Shown here: positions 26,397-35,709 of the stretch, one piece after another
Layout: each line of letters starts with the position of its first letter
How positions within the stretch are numbered: position 1 is the stretch's first letter
Source of the DNA: an uncultured Duncaniella sp.
Lineage (GTDB): Bacteria; Bacteroidota; Bacteroidia; Bacteroidales; Muribaculaceae
Length of the DNA: 64,000 bases
NCBI GenBank assembly: GCA_910587165.1
Contig: CAJUKP010000004.1
Span: forward strand, 114,467 to 178,466
Direction: 5' to 3'
Program-made: the position numbers and the translations under genes
The notes under the pieces: model-generated
Seen by the model: only the letters and a program-made list of their open reading frames with translations
Told to the model about the DNA's origin: nothing
Database searches by the model: none

Positions 26397-27605
26397 TCAC
26401 TCCTTTTTCCGCTCTATGTCAGGCAGGAAACCGGTGAATATTCCCAACAGGGGAAGCAAGGTGCTGATCTGAAACACAAACTCAATGCTCGTGCGGTCGG
26501 CGAGCCAGCCGAAGAACGCCGACCCTATTCCTCCGAGGCCGAAATTGAGCCCGAAGAATATACCGGCTATCATACCGACATTTCCGGGTTTCAGCTCAGT
26601 GGCATAGACCAGTATGGCCGAGAATGCGGACGAGATGATGAAACCTATCACCACGGCAAGCGCCACAGTGGCCCACAAACCCACGTAAGGCAGGAAAAGC
26701 GCGAAAGGAGCCGATCCCAATATGGAGATCCATATCACGCGCTTGCGCCCGTAGCGGTCACCGAAACCTCCTCCCACCACAGTCCCGACCGCCACTGCGG
26801 CAAGGAATGCGAACAGGCAGAGCTGTGACGTCTGTATCCCCACACCGAACTTACCCATCAGGAAGAATGTGAAATAGCTCGTCATGCTCGCCATGAAGAA
26901 GTATTTGGAAAATGTCAGCAGTCCCAGCAGAAACAGCGAACGGTTCACCTGCCAGCGGCTGAGAGCCCCGACGGCCGGATTGACAGTGATTTTTCTCTTC
27001 CTCACACCATGAAGTATGCCGCTGTACCAGCGTCCCACCCTGAAAAGTGTAGCGCTGGCCATCAGAGCCGCCACCGCGAGCCATCCGATGGCGTGTTGTC
27101 CGAACGGAAGAATCACCATCGCGGCGAGCAGAGGCCCCACCGCACTTCCGCCGTTGCCACCCACCTGGAAGATAGACTGGGCCAACCCCTTGCGTCGGCC
27201 TGCAGCCATCTGGGCTATACGCGACGACTCCGGATGAAATATCGACGAACCGAGACCTATCACACTCACCGAGAGCATTATCAGTCCGAAACTGTCGGCC
27301 ATCGAGAGCAGGAGCATACCCACCAGAGTGAAAAGCATACCCACCGAAAGGGAGTAGGGTTGCGGATGACGGTCGGCCACCCTTCCGACAATGGGCTGGA
27401 GCATCGAAGAGGTCATCTGAAATATAAGGGTTATCACACCGATCTGCCCGAAAGTGAAGCCATATTTCTCCTTTATCAGAGGATAGATCGACGGTATCAC
27501 CGACTGCATCATGTCGTTCAGAAGATGGGCGAAACTTATCGCCAACAGTATGGAAAACACCGTCCGCTCGCGTTCGGACTCCTTTGCTATATCTGCCATA
27601 TCCAT
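26397..27605 (-). CDS. MFS exporter of the fosmidomycin-resistance (Fsr) type
   Basis: A 402-residue inner membrane protein with 12 hydrophobic segments. The opening FSILLAISFAHLLNDMMQSVIPSIYPLIKEKYGFTFGQIG is the hallmark of Fsr-like drug exporters, and the MFS motif GRVADRHPQP follows helix 2. The family expels fosmidomycin and related compounds by proton exchange; the natural substrate here is unknown. It has its own promoter and is transcribed away from pepT. Either ATG 27605 or ATG 27599 could be the start. Confidence 0.88.
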   Translation of the reverse strand: MDMADIAKESERERTVFSILLAISFAHLLNDMMQSVIPSIYPLIKEKYGFTFGQIGVITLIFQMTSSMLQPIVGRVADRHPQPYSLSVGMLFTLVGMLLLSMADSFGLIMLSVSVIGLGSSIFHPESSRIAQMAAGRRKGLAQSIFQVGGNGGSAVGPLLAAMVILPFGQHAIGWLAVAALMASATLFRVGRWYSGILHGVRKRKITVNPAVGALSRWQVNRSLFLLGLLTFSKYFFMASMTSYFTFFLMGKFGVGIQTSQLCLFAFLAAVAVGTVVGGGFGDRYGRKRVIWISILGSAPFALFLPYVGLWATVALAVVIGFIISSAFSAILVYATELKPGNVGMIAGIFFGLNFGLGGIGSAFFGWLADRTSIEFVFQISTLLPLLGIFTGFLPDIERKKE

Positions 27606-27616
27606 GAAATTTTCTG

Positions 27617-27648
27617 CAAAGTTAAGGCATGAAAATATGTTTTACAAC
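27617..27648 (-). promoter_or_regulatory. Promoter of the MFS exporter gene
   Basis: On the minus strand, GTTG at 27648-27645, a 20-bp spacer, and TAACTTTG at 27624-27617, 11 bp before the ATG. Confidence 0.75.
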
Positions 27649-27687
27649 ATCTTTTCACTCTCTTTCCCACCTTTTAGTCATCTTTTG

Positions 27688-27719
27688 TTTGTCCCCTCCG
27701 GCATAATTGAGTAATTTTG
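27688..27719 (+). promoter_or_regulatory. Promoter of pepT-miaA
   Basis: TTTG at 27688-27691, a 20-bp spacer, and TAATTTTG at 27712-27719. The box overlaps the upstream in-frame ATG at 27707, which therefore cannot be the start. Confidence 0.75.
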
Positions 27720-27736
27720 CAGAAAACACCCGAATC

Positions 27737-28957
27737 ATGACTGTCGTAGATAGATTTCTCCAATATGTGAAGTTCGACACTCAGAGCGACGAACTCACCA
27801 ACATGACCCCTTCAACACCGGGACAGATGATCTTCGCACGTGAGCTCGAGAAAGAGCTCCGCGCTATGGGCCTGTCCGATATCTCGCTCGACGACAACGG
27901 CTATCTCATGGCCACTCTCCCCTCCAACGTCGACCACAAGGTGCCCACCGTCGGATTCATTGCCCATCTCGACACATCCCCCGATATGAGCGGACGCCAT
28001 GTGTCGCCACGCATCGTGCAGAATTATGACGGCAACGACATAACCCTCAACGCAGCCGCCGGAATCGTCCTGTCACCGGCCCAGTTTCCCGAGCTCCTGA
28101 ACTACAAGGGTCAGGATCTCATCGTTACCGACGGCACCACACTCCTCGGAGCCGACGACAAGGCCGGAATAGCCGAGATAATCACCGCCGTCGACTATCT
28201 CATGCACCACCCGGAGATCAAGCACGGCGACATCCGCATCGCATTCAACCCCGACGAAGAGATCGGAAAGGGCGCACATAAATTCGACGTGGAGCGCTTC
28301 GGAGCCGACTGGGCCTACACAATGGACGGCGGTGAGATAGGTGAGCTCGAATATGAGAATTTCAACGCCGCCGTGGCCAAGGTCACTTTCAAAGGCTGCA
28401 ACGTCCACCCCGGCTACGCGAAACACAAGATGCTCAACTCCATCAGGGTAGCCAACCAGTTTGCCATCATGCTCCCGCGCTGGGAGACACCCGAGCACAC
28501 CGAAGGCTACGAGGGATTCTATCATCTCGTATCAATCGAAGGCTCGGTGGAGCAGACAGTGCTCACCTACATAATCCGCGACCACGACCGTGACCGCTTC
28601 GAACGCCGTAAGAAAGAGCTCGAGCATCTCACACGCAAGATCAACAACGAGTTCCCCGGATGCGCCTCGATCGAGATCAAGGACCAATACTACAATATGC
28701 GCGAGAAGATCGAGCCTATGATGCACATCATCGACACCGCCATCCGCGCCATGAAAGACGCCGGGGTCACACCGAAGGTACAGCCTATCCGTGGCGGCAC
28801 CGACGGTGCGCAGCTCTCTTTCAAGGGTCTTCCCTGCCCCAACATATTCGCCGGAGGCCTCAACTTCCACGGACGCTACGAATTCGTTCCGGTTCCCTCC
28901 ATGGAAAAAGCCACGCAGGTCATCGTGGAGATCGCACGCTTAGTGGCCCAAGGGTGA
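27737..28957 (+). CDS. pepT: Peptidase T (tripeptide aminopeptidase)
   Basis: A 406-residue zinc exopeptidase of family M20B (EC 3.4.11.4) that removes the N-terminal residue of tripeptides in the cytoplasm. Metal ligands and catalytic residues appear in order: GFIAHLDTSPDMSG, GADDKAGIAEI, NPDEEIGKGAHKFD, AYTMDGGEIGELE, and the late PIRGGTDGAQLSFKGLPCPNIFAGG. Length is typical. The start MTVVDRFLQYVKFDTQSDE agrees with relatives and lies 18 bp after the -7 box. Its TGA stop overlaps the GTG start of miaA, so miaA translation is coupled to it. Confidence 0.93.
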   Translation: MTVVDRFLQYVKFDTQSDELTNMTPSTPGQMIFARELEKELRAMGLSDISLDDNGYLMATLPSNVDHKVPTVGFIAHLDTSPDMSGRHVSPRIVQNYDGNDITLNAAAGIVLSPAQFPELLNYKGQDLIVTDGTTLLGADDKAGIAEIITAVDYLMHHPEIKHGDIRIAFNPDEEIGKGAHKFDVERFGADWAYTMDGGEIGELEYENFNAAVAKVTFKGCNVHPGYAKHKMLNSIRVANQFAIMLPRWETPEHTEGYEGFYHLVSIEGSVEQTVLTYIIRDHDRDRFERRKKELEHLTRKINNEFPGCASIEIKDQYYNMREKIEPMMHIIDTAIRAMKDAGVTPKVQPIRGGTDGAQLSFKGLPCPNIFAGGLNFHGRYEFVPVPSMEKATQVIVEIARLVAQG

Positions 28958-29877
28958 AAACACTTGTAATAGTAACCGGACCGACAGCGAGCGGCAAGAC
29001 CGCGCTCGCCATAGATATTGCCGAGAGTCTGCAGACGGAAATCGTCTCTGCCGACTCCCGGCAAATTTATCGTGGCATCCCGATATGCACGGCGGTCCCC
29101 TCACGCCAACAGCTCGCGCGGGTGCCCCACCACTTCATCGAGACCCTCGACCTCCGGGACTACTACAGCGCGGCCATGTTCGAGACCGACGCCCTCGCCT
29201 GTCTCGACTCTATCTGGAGAAAAAGTGACTATGCCGTGCTGTGCGGAGGTTCCATGATGTATATCGACGCCGTAACCCGTGGCATCGACCCACTCCCAAC
29301 CATATCCCCCGAGGTCCGCACACAGGCTCTCGCGATCTACACCGACGGTGGTCTCGGGGCGCTCCACGACACTCTCCGTCGTCTCGACCCTGCATATCTC
29401 GCGACAGCCCCCGACCTCTCCAACCACAAAAGGCTCATCCACGCCATCGAGATATGCCTTCAGGCCGGCAAGCCTTGCTCGTCGCTTCTCACCGGACAGG
29501 CCAGGCAACGCCCCTTCCGGACTGTGAAGCTCGCCATCGGATGGCCACGCGAGCAGCTCTTCACGCGCATCAACAGCCGTGTGGACAGTATGATTGCCGA
29601 AGGCCTTGAAGAGGAAGCCAGAAGCGTCTATTACCTGCGCCACCTCAACTCGCTCAACACAGTAGGTTTCAAGGAGATGTTCGCCATGTTCGACGGCGTG
29701 ATGACCCGTGATACCGCCATCCCGCGCATAGCCAAGAACACCCGTGTCTATGCCAAGAAACAGCTCCTCTGGCTCTCGAAAGACCCCTCCGCCCGTATGC
29801 TCGACCCTACGTCTCCGCTTCTTAGTCAGGCTCTCGACGCTATTAGAGAAGAGACGAGCTTTGTTAAGGTTTATTAA
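28954..29877 (+). CDS. miaA: tRNA dimethylallyltransferase
   Basis: A 307-residue enzyme (EC 2.5.1.75) that transfers a dimethylallyl group to A37 of tRNAs reading UNN codons. Motifs: P-loop TGPTASGKTALA at residues 8-19, SADSRQIYRGI for tRNA and substrate contacts, GGSMMYIDAVTRG, and the C-terminal YAKKQLLWL. The start is a GTG at 28954 sharing bases with the pepT stop (GTGA); upstream ATG codons in this frame lie deep inside pepT and add unrelated sequence. The late RNTVRYAKRQ-type helix is NTRVYAKKQ. Confidence 0.92.
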   Translation: MKTLVIVTGPTASGKTALAIDIAESLQTEIVSADSRQIYRGIPICTAVPSRQQLARVPHHFIETLDLRDYYSAAMFETDALACLDSIWRKSDYAVLCGGSMMYIDAVTRGIDPLPTISPEVRTQALAIYTDGGLGALHDTLRRLDPAYLATAPDLSNHKRLIHAIEICLQAGKPCSSLLTGQARQRPFRTVKLAIGWPREQLFTRINSRVDSMIAEGLEEEARSVYYLRHLNSLNTVGFKEMFAMFDGVMTRDTAIPRIAKNTRVYAKKQLLWLSKDPSARMLDPTSPLLSQALDAIREETSFVKVY

Positions 29878-29910
29878 TAACTTCGGACAATGAAAGTTGC
29901 ACTTTTTTCG

Positions 29911-29918
29911 TAATTTTG
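29911..29918 (+). promoter_or_regulatory. -7 box of the acyl-CoA ligase gene
   Basis: TAATTTTG, 61 bp before the ATG at 29980. No upstream element at the usual 20 bp was found. Confidence 0.5.
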
Positions 29919-29979
29919 TGCCGAAATTTCACCTCTCCGGTTTCACCCCTTTCTAATCCCCATCGAATCAGAATCAATC

Positions 29980-31644
29980 ATGACACAAAGCGAAAGCCTA
30001 AACCTGTATTTCCAGGAAGCAATAAGAGAATACTGGGACCGCCCGGCTCTCACCGACCTCGGGAATGCATCCACCACACTTTCATATAAAGATGTAGCCC
30101 GGAAGATAGCCAAGCTCCACATCCTCTTCCGCGAGATTGGACTCAAACCCGGCGACAAGGTGGCGCTTTGCGGCAAGAACTCCTCCCTGTGGTGCGTCTC
30201 GTTCATCGCGACACTCACCTACGGTGCTGTCATCGTGCCGATTCTCGCTGATTTCAAGCCCGACAACATCCAGCACCTCATCAACCACTCGGACGCCAAA
30301 CTGGCCATTCTCGACGACGCCGTATGGGAAGAACTCAGCCCGGACTCACTGACAAAGGTCAAAGGTGCCATCTCGACCAAAGACTACTCGCTCCTCTACA
30401 GTGCCGATCCGAAACTTTCGGAGACACGCGCACATCTCAACGAGCTCTTCGGCCACGAATATCCCGACCGCTTCACACGCGACCATGTGAAATATCACAT
30501 TGACTCGCGCGACGAACTCTGCCTCATATCCTACACCTCCGGATCCACCGGATTCTCCAAAGGTGTCATGCTCCCCTACCGCTCGCTATGGAGCAACGTG
30601 GAGTATTGCATCAACAACATCTCCACCCGCCCGGGCGACGGCGTGGTCTGTATGCTGCCTCTCGCCCACATGTACGGACTCACCATTGATATGCTCCGTC
30701 CGTTCGTGTGCGGTTGTCACGTCCGCATCCTCACACGCACCCCGTCGCCCCACATCCTCATCTCGGCATTCGCTGAGGTCAAGCCGCGCCACATCGTGGC
30801 TGTGCCCCTCATTCTGGAGAAAATCATACGCACACGTGTGTTCCCGATGCTCGAGAAACCGCTCATGAAACTCATGATGATGGTTCCCTTCGTCGACGAC
30901 CGTCTGCATTCCCGCATTCTCGACAGTCTCAAGGAGACATTCGGCGGACAGCTCGAGCAGATCATTATCGGAGGTGCGGCCCTTAACAAAGATGTTGAGA
31001 AGTTCCTCCGCCGCATCGGATTCCCCTACACCGTAGGCTACGGAATGACCGAATGCGGCCCCCTCATCTCCTACGCCCCATGGAACGACAACCGTATGGC
31101 ATCCTGCGGACGCATTGTCGCCCGCGTGGAGGCTAAGATCGACTCATCCGACCCGGCCAACATCCCCGGTGTCCTCAGAGTGAAGGGCGACAACATCATG
31201 CTCGGCTACTACAAGAACCCCGAGGCCACCGAAGCTGCCATGGACTCCGAAGGATGGCTGTCGACAGGCGACATCTGCAACCTCGACCACGAAGGATTCC
31301 TCTACATACGCGGCCGTGACAAGAACATGATACTCGGAGCCTCAGGTCAGAACATTTACCCCGAGGAGATCGAGGACAGGCTCAACAACCTCCCCTACGT
31401 AGCCGAATCACTCATCATCGACTCCGGCAACGGGCGTCTGCTCGCACTTATAGTGCCCGATATGGAAAATGCCAACAAGCAGGGCCTCGACGAACAGGAG
31501 ATAGGCCGGATCATGGACGAGAACATCCGCGCACTCAACTCCAACCTGCCCGCCTACTCTCAGGTGCAGTCATTCCGCATCCAGCAGGAGGAATTCGAGA
31601 AAACTCCGAAACGCTCCATCAAACGCTATCTCTACAAGGCATAA
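29980..31644 (+). CDS. Long-chain fatty acid--CoA ligase (AMP-binding family)
   Basis: A 554-residue ATP-dependent acyl-activating enzyme. The AMP-binding signature is SYTSGSTGFSKGVML. Later come GYGMTECGPLISYAPW (acyl-pocket and adenylate motif), WLSTGDICNLDHEGFLYIRGRDKNMILGASGQNIYPEEIED (hinge region), and the catalytic lysine region KTPKRSIKRYLY at the C-terminus. It most likely joins fatty acids to CoA for phospholipid recycling, as no beta-oxidation genes are nearby. It is monocistronic and ends just before repeat copy F. Confidence 0.88.
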   Translation: MTQSESLNLYFQEAIREYWDRPALTDLGNASTTLSYKDVARKIAKLHILFREIGLKPGDKVALCGKNSSLWCVSFIATLTYGAVIVPILADFKPDNIQHLINHSDAKLAILDDAVWEELSPDSLTKVKGAISTKDYSLLYSADPKLSETRAHLNELFGHEYPDRFTRDHVKYHIDSRDELCLISYTSGSTGFSKGVMLPYRSLWSNVEYCINNISTRPGDGVVCMLPLAHMYGLTIDMLRPFVCGCHVRILTRTPSPHILISAFAEVKPRHIVAVPLILEKIIRTRVFPMLEKPLMKLMMMVPFVDDRLHSRILDSLKETFGGQLEQIIIGGAALNKDVEKFLRRIGFPYTVGYGMTECGPLISYAPWNDNRMASCGRIVARVEAKIDSSDPANIPGVLRVKGDNIMLGYYKNPEATEAAMDSEGWLSTGDICNLDHEGFLYIRGRDKNMILGASGQNIYPEEIEDRLNNLPYVAESLIIDSGNGRLLALIVPDMENANKQGLDEQEIGRIMDENIRALNSNLPAYSQVQSFRIQQEEFEKTPKRSIKRYLYKA

Positions 31645-31648
31645 CGGA

Positions 31649-31760
31649 TTACCCCGTTCAGGACAAGGATACAGAATAACAAAAGTCCAAAAGAAACAAA
31701 AAATAAAAAGTTTGTTTCTTTTGGACTTTTGTTATTCTGTACCCTTGTCCTATACGGTAA
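31649..31760. repeat. Intergenic inverted-repeat element, copy F (minimal loop)
   Basis: The shortest copy: the two arms almost meet, with about 15 AT-rich bases between. Arm core ACAGAATAACAAAAGTCCAA is matched exactly by the right arm. Ends are TTACCCCG and CGGTAA. It lies between the convergent acyl-CoA ligase and Clc genes. Confidence 0.85.
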
Positions 31761-31764
31761 CTTC

Positions 31765-33573
31765 TTAATCTTCCGAATAGTGTCTCAGAACACGTCTGTA
31801 TGAATTGAAAATCTTTGATTTCGACACGAATCCCACATAATGTCCCTCGGTATCGACCACAGGCAGATTCCAGGCCCCGGTCGAGTCAAATGTCTTCATC
31901 ACCTGCTCCATACTCTGCCCGAGCTCCACACGGGCCGGCGGCATGGACATGAACTGGTTGACAAACATGGTCTTATACAGATCAGGCCGGAACATGATGT
32001 TGCGTATCTCATCAAGTATCACCACACCCATCAGCCTGTTGTCGGGCGTGAGCACCGGGAAGAGGTTTCGCGACGAGCGTGAGATGGCCCCCACCATGGC
32101 CCTGAGATCCATATCCGGGCTTACCGACACGAAATCGGTCTCGATCACCGAGTCCATCTTGAGCAGTGTCAGCACAGCCTTGTCCTTGTGATGCGTGAGC
32201 AGCTTCCCCTCGCGGGCCAGACGCATGGTGTATATACTGTATGGCTCGAAGAACTTGATCGTACCGTATGATATGGTCGATACTATCAGCAACGGAAGAA
32301 ACAGATCGTAGCCGCCGGTCAGCTCCGCCGTGAGGAATATGCCCATGAGCGGCGCGTGCATCACACCCGACATGACACCGGCCATGCCCATCAGGGCGAA
32401 ATTCTTGGCCGAGAGACCGAGGTCGAAGAAATAATTGAGTCCGTAGGCGAAAAGGAAACCGGCCATACAACCCACGAACAGCGACGGCGCGAATGTTCCG
32501 CCGACACCGCCGCCACCGTTTGTGGCGGAAGTGGCAAAAGTCTTGAGCAACACAAGCGCGGCTATGAAGCCCATAATCCACCACGGGTTGTCACGGTCGG
32601 CATAGAACACCGAGTTGTTGACTATCGACCCCGTATTGCCGTCAAGCAGCCCCATGATCGACGAATATCCCTCGCCATAGAGCGGCGGGAAAAAGAACAC
32701 CAGCATGGCCAGTATGCTGCCGCCTATCGCGATTTTAGCCCAGGGGGAATGAAAACGGCGGAACATATTCTCCATCATGTTCATCGAACGGGTGAAATAG
32801 AGCGACACGAATCCGAGAAACAGGCCGAGAAGAATGGCGTATGGGATCTTCCATGTCATGAATGGCTCGCTCTGGACAAAAAAGAACTCCACATCATAGC
32901 CCGTGAAAGCGTATGCAACAGTCGCGGCGGTGATCGAGGCTATGAGCAACGGCATAACCGACACGGTAGTAAGGTCGATCATCAGCACCTCGAGAGTGAA
33001 AAGCATACCCGCGATCGGAGCCTTGAAAATACCCGCGATGCCGGCGGCAGCACCACACCCCACGAGAATCATAAGGATACGCGGCGACATCCTGAACAGT
33101 CGGCCGAGATTGCTGCCTATGGCGGCTCCCGTATAGACTATCGGACCCTCGGCTCCCACCGATCCACCGAATCCGATGGTCATGGAGCTGGCTATAACGG
33201 ATGTGTACATATTGTGGCGCTTCAGACGCGACTTGTTCTGCGACAGCGCATAAAGCACCCTCGTCACACCGTGCGATATATTGTCATGGACTATATATTT
33301 GACATATATGCTCGTGATAAGTATACCTGCCAGCGGGAGAAGGAGATAGATATAGTTTCCGCCGTTGACCACAACGTGAGATGTGAGCAGCGACGATATA
33401 GTATGGATAAGCCACTTCAGCACCAGAGCGGCGAATCCGCCGAACACACCCACCATGAGCGCGAGGATGATGACGAATGTCTTCTCCTTGATATGCTTCT
33501 CTCTCCATGCAAGGAGCCTCATGAATATCTCGTTGAGCCGGGAGCCCACTTTAAGTATTGCAGATGCTATCAT
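31765..33573 (-). CDS. Clc-family chloride channel/antiporter with CBS domains
   Basis: A 602-residue membrane protein. Residues 30-440 form the Clc core: the filter motif GGSVGAEGPIVYTGAAIGSN matches GxEGP, and NGGGGVGGTFAPSLFVGCMAG supplies the later filter segment. Residues about 465-600 contain two CBS domains (TDFVSVSPDMDLRAMVGAI, MPPARVELGQSMEQVMKTFD) that usually sense adenine nucleotides. The family moves chloride, or exchanges it for protons. I start at ATG 33573. It is downstream of the sugar-phosphate transferase, separated by a perfect 20-bp tandem duplication. Confidence 0.88.
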   Translation of the reverse strand: MIASAILKVGSRLNEIFMRLLAWREKHIKEKTFVIILALMVGVFGGFAALVLKWLIHTISSLLTSHVVVNGGNYIYLLLPLAGILITSIYVKYIVHDNISHGVTRVLYALSQNKSRLKRHNMYTSVIASSMTIGFGGSVGAEGPIVYTGAAIGSNLGRLFRMSPRILMILVGCGAAAGIAGIFKAPIAGMLFTLEVLMIDLTTVSVMPLLIASITAATVAYAFTGYDVEFFFVQSEPFMTWKIPYAILLGLFLGFVSLYFTRSMNMMENMFRRFHSPWAKIAIGGSILAMLVFFFPPLYGEGYSSIMGLLDGNTGSIVNNSVFYADRDNPWWIMGFIAALVLLKTFATSATNGGGGVGGTFAPSLFVGCMAGFLFAYGLNYFFDLGLSAKNFALMGMAGVMSGVMHAPLMGIFLTAELTGGYDLFLPLLIVSTISYGTIKFFEPYSIYTMRLAREGKLLTHHKDKAVLTLLKMDSVIETDFVSVSPDMDLRAMVGAISRSSRNLFPVLTPDNRLMGVVILDEIRNIMFRPDLYKTMFVNQFMSMPPARVELGQSMEQVMKTFDSTGAWNLPVVDTEGHYVGFVSKSKIFNSYRRVLRHYSED

Positions 33574-33577
33574 CAAT

Positions 33578-33617
33578 ATATTATGATTCTTATCTTGATA
33601 TTATGATTCTTATCTTG
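33578..33617. repeat. Perfect 20-bp tandem duplication
   Basis: The unit atattatgattcttatcttg occurs twice head-to-tail (33578-33597 and 33598-33617). It fills nearly all of the gap between the sugar-phosphate transferase stop and the Clc start codon. Confidence 0.9.
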
Positions 33618-33622
33618 GTTTA

Positions 33623-35044
33623 TCATTTTCCCTCTCCTCTCACGACGGTGCGCACGGTGTGGAGTATGATGCGCAGGTCAACCGCCAGCGAAAGGTTCTG
33701 TATGTAGAGGATGTCATACTTCATCCGCTCCACCATCGACGGCACGTCCGACGCATAGCCATATCTCACCATCCCCCAGGATGTCAGACCGGGACGTACA
33801 AGATGCAGCAGCGTGTAATGTGGCGCTTTCTTGCATATCTCCTCTATATAATAGCTCCGCTCGGGACGCGGACCGACAAGCGACATATCCCCTTTGAACA
33901 CATTCCACAGATTCGGCAATTCATCAAGGCGATATTTCCTCATCCATCTGCCGAGAGGTGTCACACGGGGGTCGTGGTCGCTCGACAGACGCGGGCGTCC
34001 CCCAGGCTCCGAATCGACCACCATGGACCGGAACTTCAGAATCCTGAACGGCCGGCGATGATAGCCCACACGCTCCTGTGAATACAGTGCCGGACCGGCC
34101 GATCCTAACCGCACGGACACTCCGAGAGCGAGAAGCACCGGACTCAGTATCACAAGTCCCACACCTGACACCACTATATCCATCATCCGCTTCACGGCCA
34201 TGAACGAGTCGGGCAGATAGGGATCTGTGAGATCTGTCAGCGGCTCTGCCGTGACAGTGTCAAATCTGACACGTCCGGTGACGATGGCTTTGTCATCGGG
34301 ACTCAGCATCACCGGGATCGACAGCGGGAACAATCTCGACAGCAGCGTCATGGTCTTGTCCGAATCAATGGAACCCGGACTCAGCATCACACCACGTATT
34401 CCGGATTCCCTGATGTAACGCTCCATATTCTCAAGAGCCACCTGCTCCACCCCCGGAGGGCAGCAGTCATGCCCGTCCGGGTCAAGATTGCAGACGGCCT
34501 TTATGCGGAAGCCATACTCCTTCCCGATATTGCTGCAGGATGTCAACTCGGGCTCACCGGGATTTCCGGAAGTGACAAGCATATAATCCGCCGGCGGCTG
34601 ACTCCGCTTCACGCTCCTTATCCATGTGGTGATAATGAACCTCGGGACATAGACTATCGGGAGCATCATCGCGAAGAAAAGCAGTATCAGCTCATAGTTG
34701 TAGACCCTTCTCGGCAATACATTGTCAAGCAGGACCACAAGGAAGAACACCAGCGAGGCCACGCCCACACACAGCACGGTCTTGAGCAGCTCGCCGACTC
34801 TCGACTTTGCTATCACCCTCACATAGTAGCCCGACAGATAATAGAGAAGAAGCATGAAGAACGGACATATAGCCATTGTCAGCTTCACGCCTACCGAAGT
34901 GAAAAACATCCACACAGAACTGTAACGCTCAGTCAGACCGGGCACCACCATATAGCGCACGATGCTGAAAGCCGCCAGCCCCGCGAGCGTCGACAGATAG
35001 TCGACCGTCACGTAGAGAGTCCTGAGTTTCTGTTTTTCTGTCAA
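33623..35044 (-). CDS. Polyprenyl-phosphate sugar-1-phosphate transferase (WcaJ-like)
   Basis: A 473-residue membrane enzyme that starts exopolysaccharide or O-antigen repeat units by loading a hexose-1-phosphate onto undecaprenyl phosphate. Four N-terminal membrane segments (residues 10-150) are followed by a CoA-binding-like fold and a C-terminal catalytic domain. The latter shows KRMMDIVVSGVGLVILSP, KFRSMVVDSEPG, RKYRLDELPNLWNVFKGDMSLVGPRPE and the late LRPGLT-like LVRPGLTSWG. The start is TTG 35044, which shares bases with the sua5 stop (TTGA). The next in-frame ATG is inside the first membrane segment. It is unlinked to the capsule cluster at 58-64 kb. Confidence 0.88.
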   Translation of the reverse strand: MTEKQKLRTLYVTVDYLSTLAGLAAFSIVRYMVVPGLTERYSSVWMFFTSVGVKLTMAICPFFMLLLYYLSGYYVRVIAKSRVGELLKTVLCVGVASLVFFLVVLLDNVLPRRVYNYELILLFFAMMLPIVYVPRFIITTWIRSVKRSQPPADYMLVTSGNPGEPELTSCSNIGKEYGFRIKAVCNLDPDGHDCCPPGVEQVALENMERYIRESGIRGVMLSPGSIDSDKTMTLLSRLFPLSIPVMLSPDDKAIVTGRVRFDTVTAEPLTDLTDPYLPDSFMAVKRMMDIVVSGVGLVILSPVLLALGVSVRLGSAGPALYSQERVGYHRRPFRILKFRSMVVDSEPGGRPRLSSDHDPRVTPLGRWMRKYRLDELPNLWNVFKGDMSLVGPRPERSYYIEEICKKAPHYTLLHLVRPGLTSWGMVRYGYASDVPSMVERMKYDILYIQNLSLAVDLRIILHTVRTVVRGEGK

Positions 35045-35619
35045 GGGCGTATGATCACTGTCTCTCCCGAAGGAAGGATTTTTACTACCTTTGATGGCTC
35101 CGAAGGTGTCTCGTCGTCACGGCGGTAACAGGCCATATAATCGACAGCTCCCATGATGGCGGGAGAGATCTCCCTGAAGAACCGTGGAGCCGGTTCGCCG
35201 CTGACATTGGCGGATGTCGACACCAGCGGATGGCCCAAAGCCTCGCAGAGAGCCGATGAATAAAGCTCGGAGGTGAGCCTCACCGCTGCACTGCCGTCAT
35301 CGGCAAGCATACATTCCGATATGCCTTCAGCGCGCGGGAACACAACGGTCAGAGGTCTTCCTGATGCCTCGGCCGACAGCCGGTGATATTCCCGGGCCAA
35401 CGGCCCGACACACTTCACAAGGGCCTCATCCGATCCGACGAGCGAGATAAGCGCCTTGCTGTCAGCTCGGTGCTTGATCGCATAGATTCTTCTCACAGCC
35501 TCCGGACACGAAGCGTCACAGCCAAGCCCCCATACGGTATCCGTCGGGTAAAGCACAACGCCGCCTGATTTCATCACCTCGACGGCACGTGCTATATCTT
35601 CATGCACTGTCTTTTTCAC
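35041..35619 (-). CDS. Threonylcarbamoyl-AMP synthase (Sua5/YrdC/TsaC family)
   Basis: A 192-residue enzyme that makes threonylcarbamoyl-adenylate from threonine, bicarbonate and ATP for t6A37 tRNA modification. Motifs: GGVVLYPTDTVWGLGCDA, the KHRADSKALISLV lysine/arginine pocket, RPLTVVFPRA, and HPLVSTSANVSGEPAP. It is the short YrdC type without the Sua5 tail. A strong promoter lies right before the start, giving an almost leaderless message. Translation of the sugar-phosphate transferase is coupled to it through the TTGA overlap. Confidence 0.9.
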   Translation of the reverse strand: MKKTVHEDIARAVEVMKSGGVVLYPTDTVWGLGCDASCPEAVRRIYAIKHRADSKALISLVGSDEALVKCVGPLAREYHRLSAEASGRPLTVVFPRAEGISECMLADDGSAAVRLTSELYSSALCEALGHPLVSTSANVSGEPAPRFFREISPAIMGAVDYMACYRRDDETPSEPSKVVKILPSGETVIIRP

Positions 35620-35623
35620 ATTG

Positions 35624-35655
35624 CAAACTTAACAAAAAAACCGCGCACCGACAAA
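35624..35655 (-). promoter_or_regulatory. Promoter of the sua5-sugar transferase-Clc operon
   Basis: On the minus strand, TTTG at 35655-35652, a 20-bp spacer, and TAAGTTTG at 35631-35624, four bases ahead of the ATG at 35619. Confidence 0.75.
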
Positions 35656-35709
35656 CATTTTCCCACCTTTGGGCTTTTTATTTATAGCTACGTTTCAACA
35701 TTCACTCAC

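Noticed and set aside
28660..28953. A 98-codon upstream extension of miaA from an ATG
   Set aside because: It lies entirely inside pepT in another frame and adds Arg/His-rich sequence; MiaA family proteins begin at the P-loop region, as given by GTG 28954.
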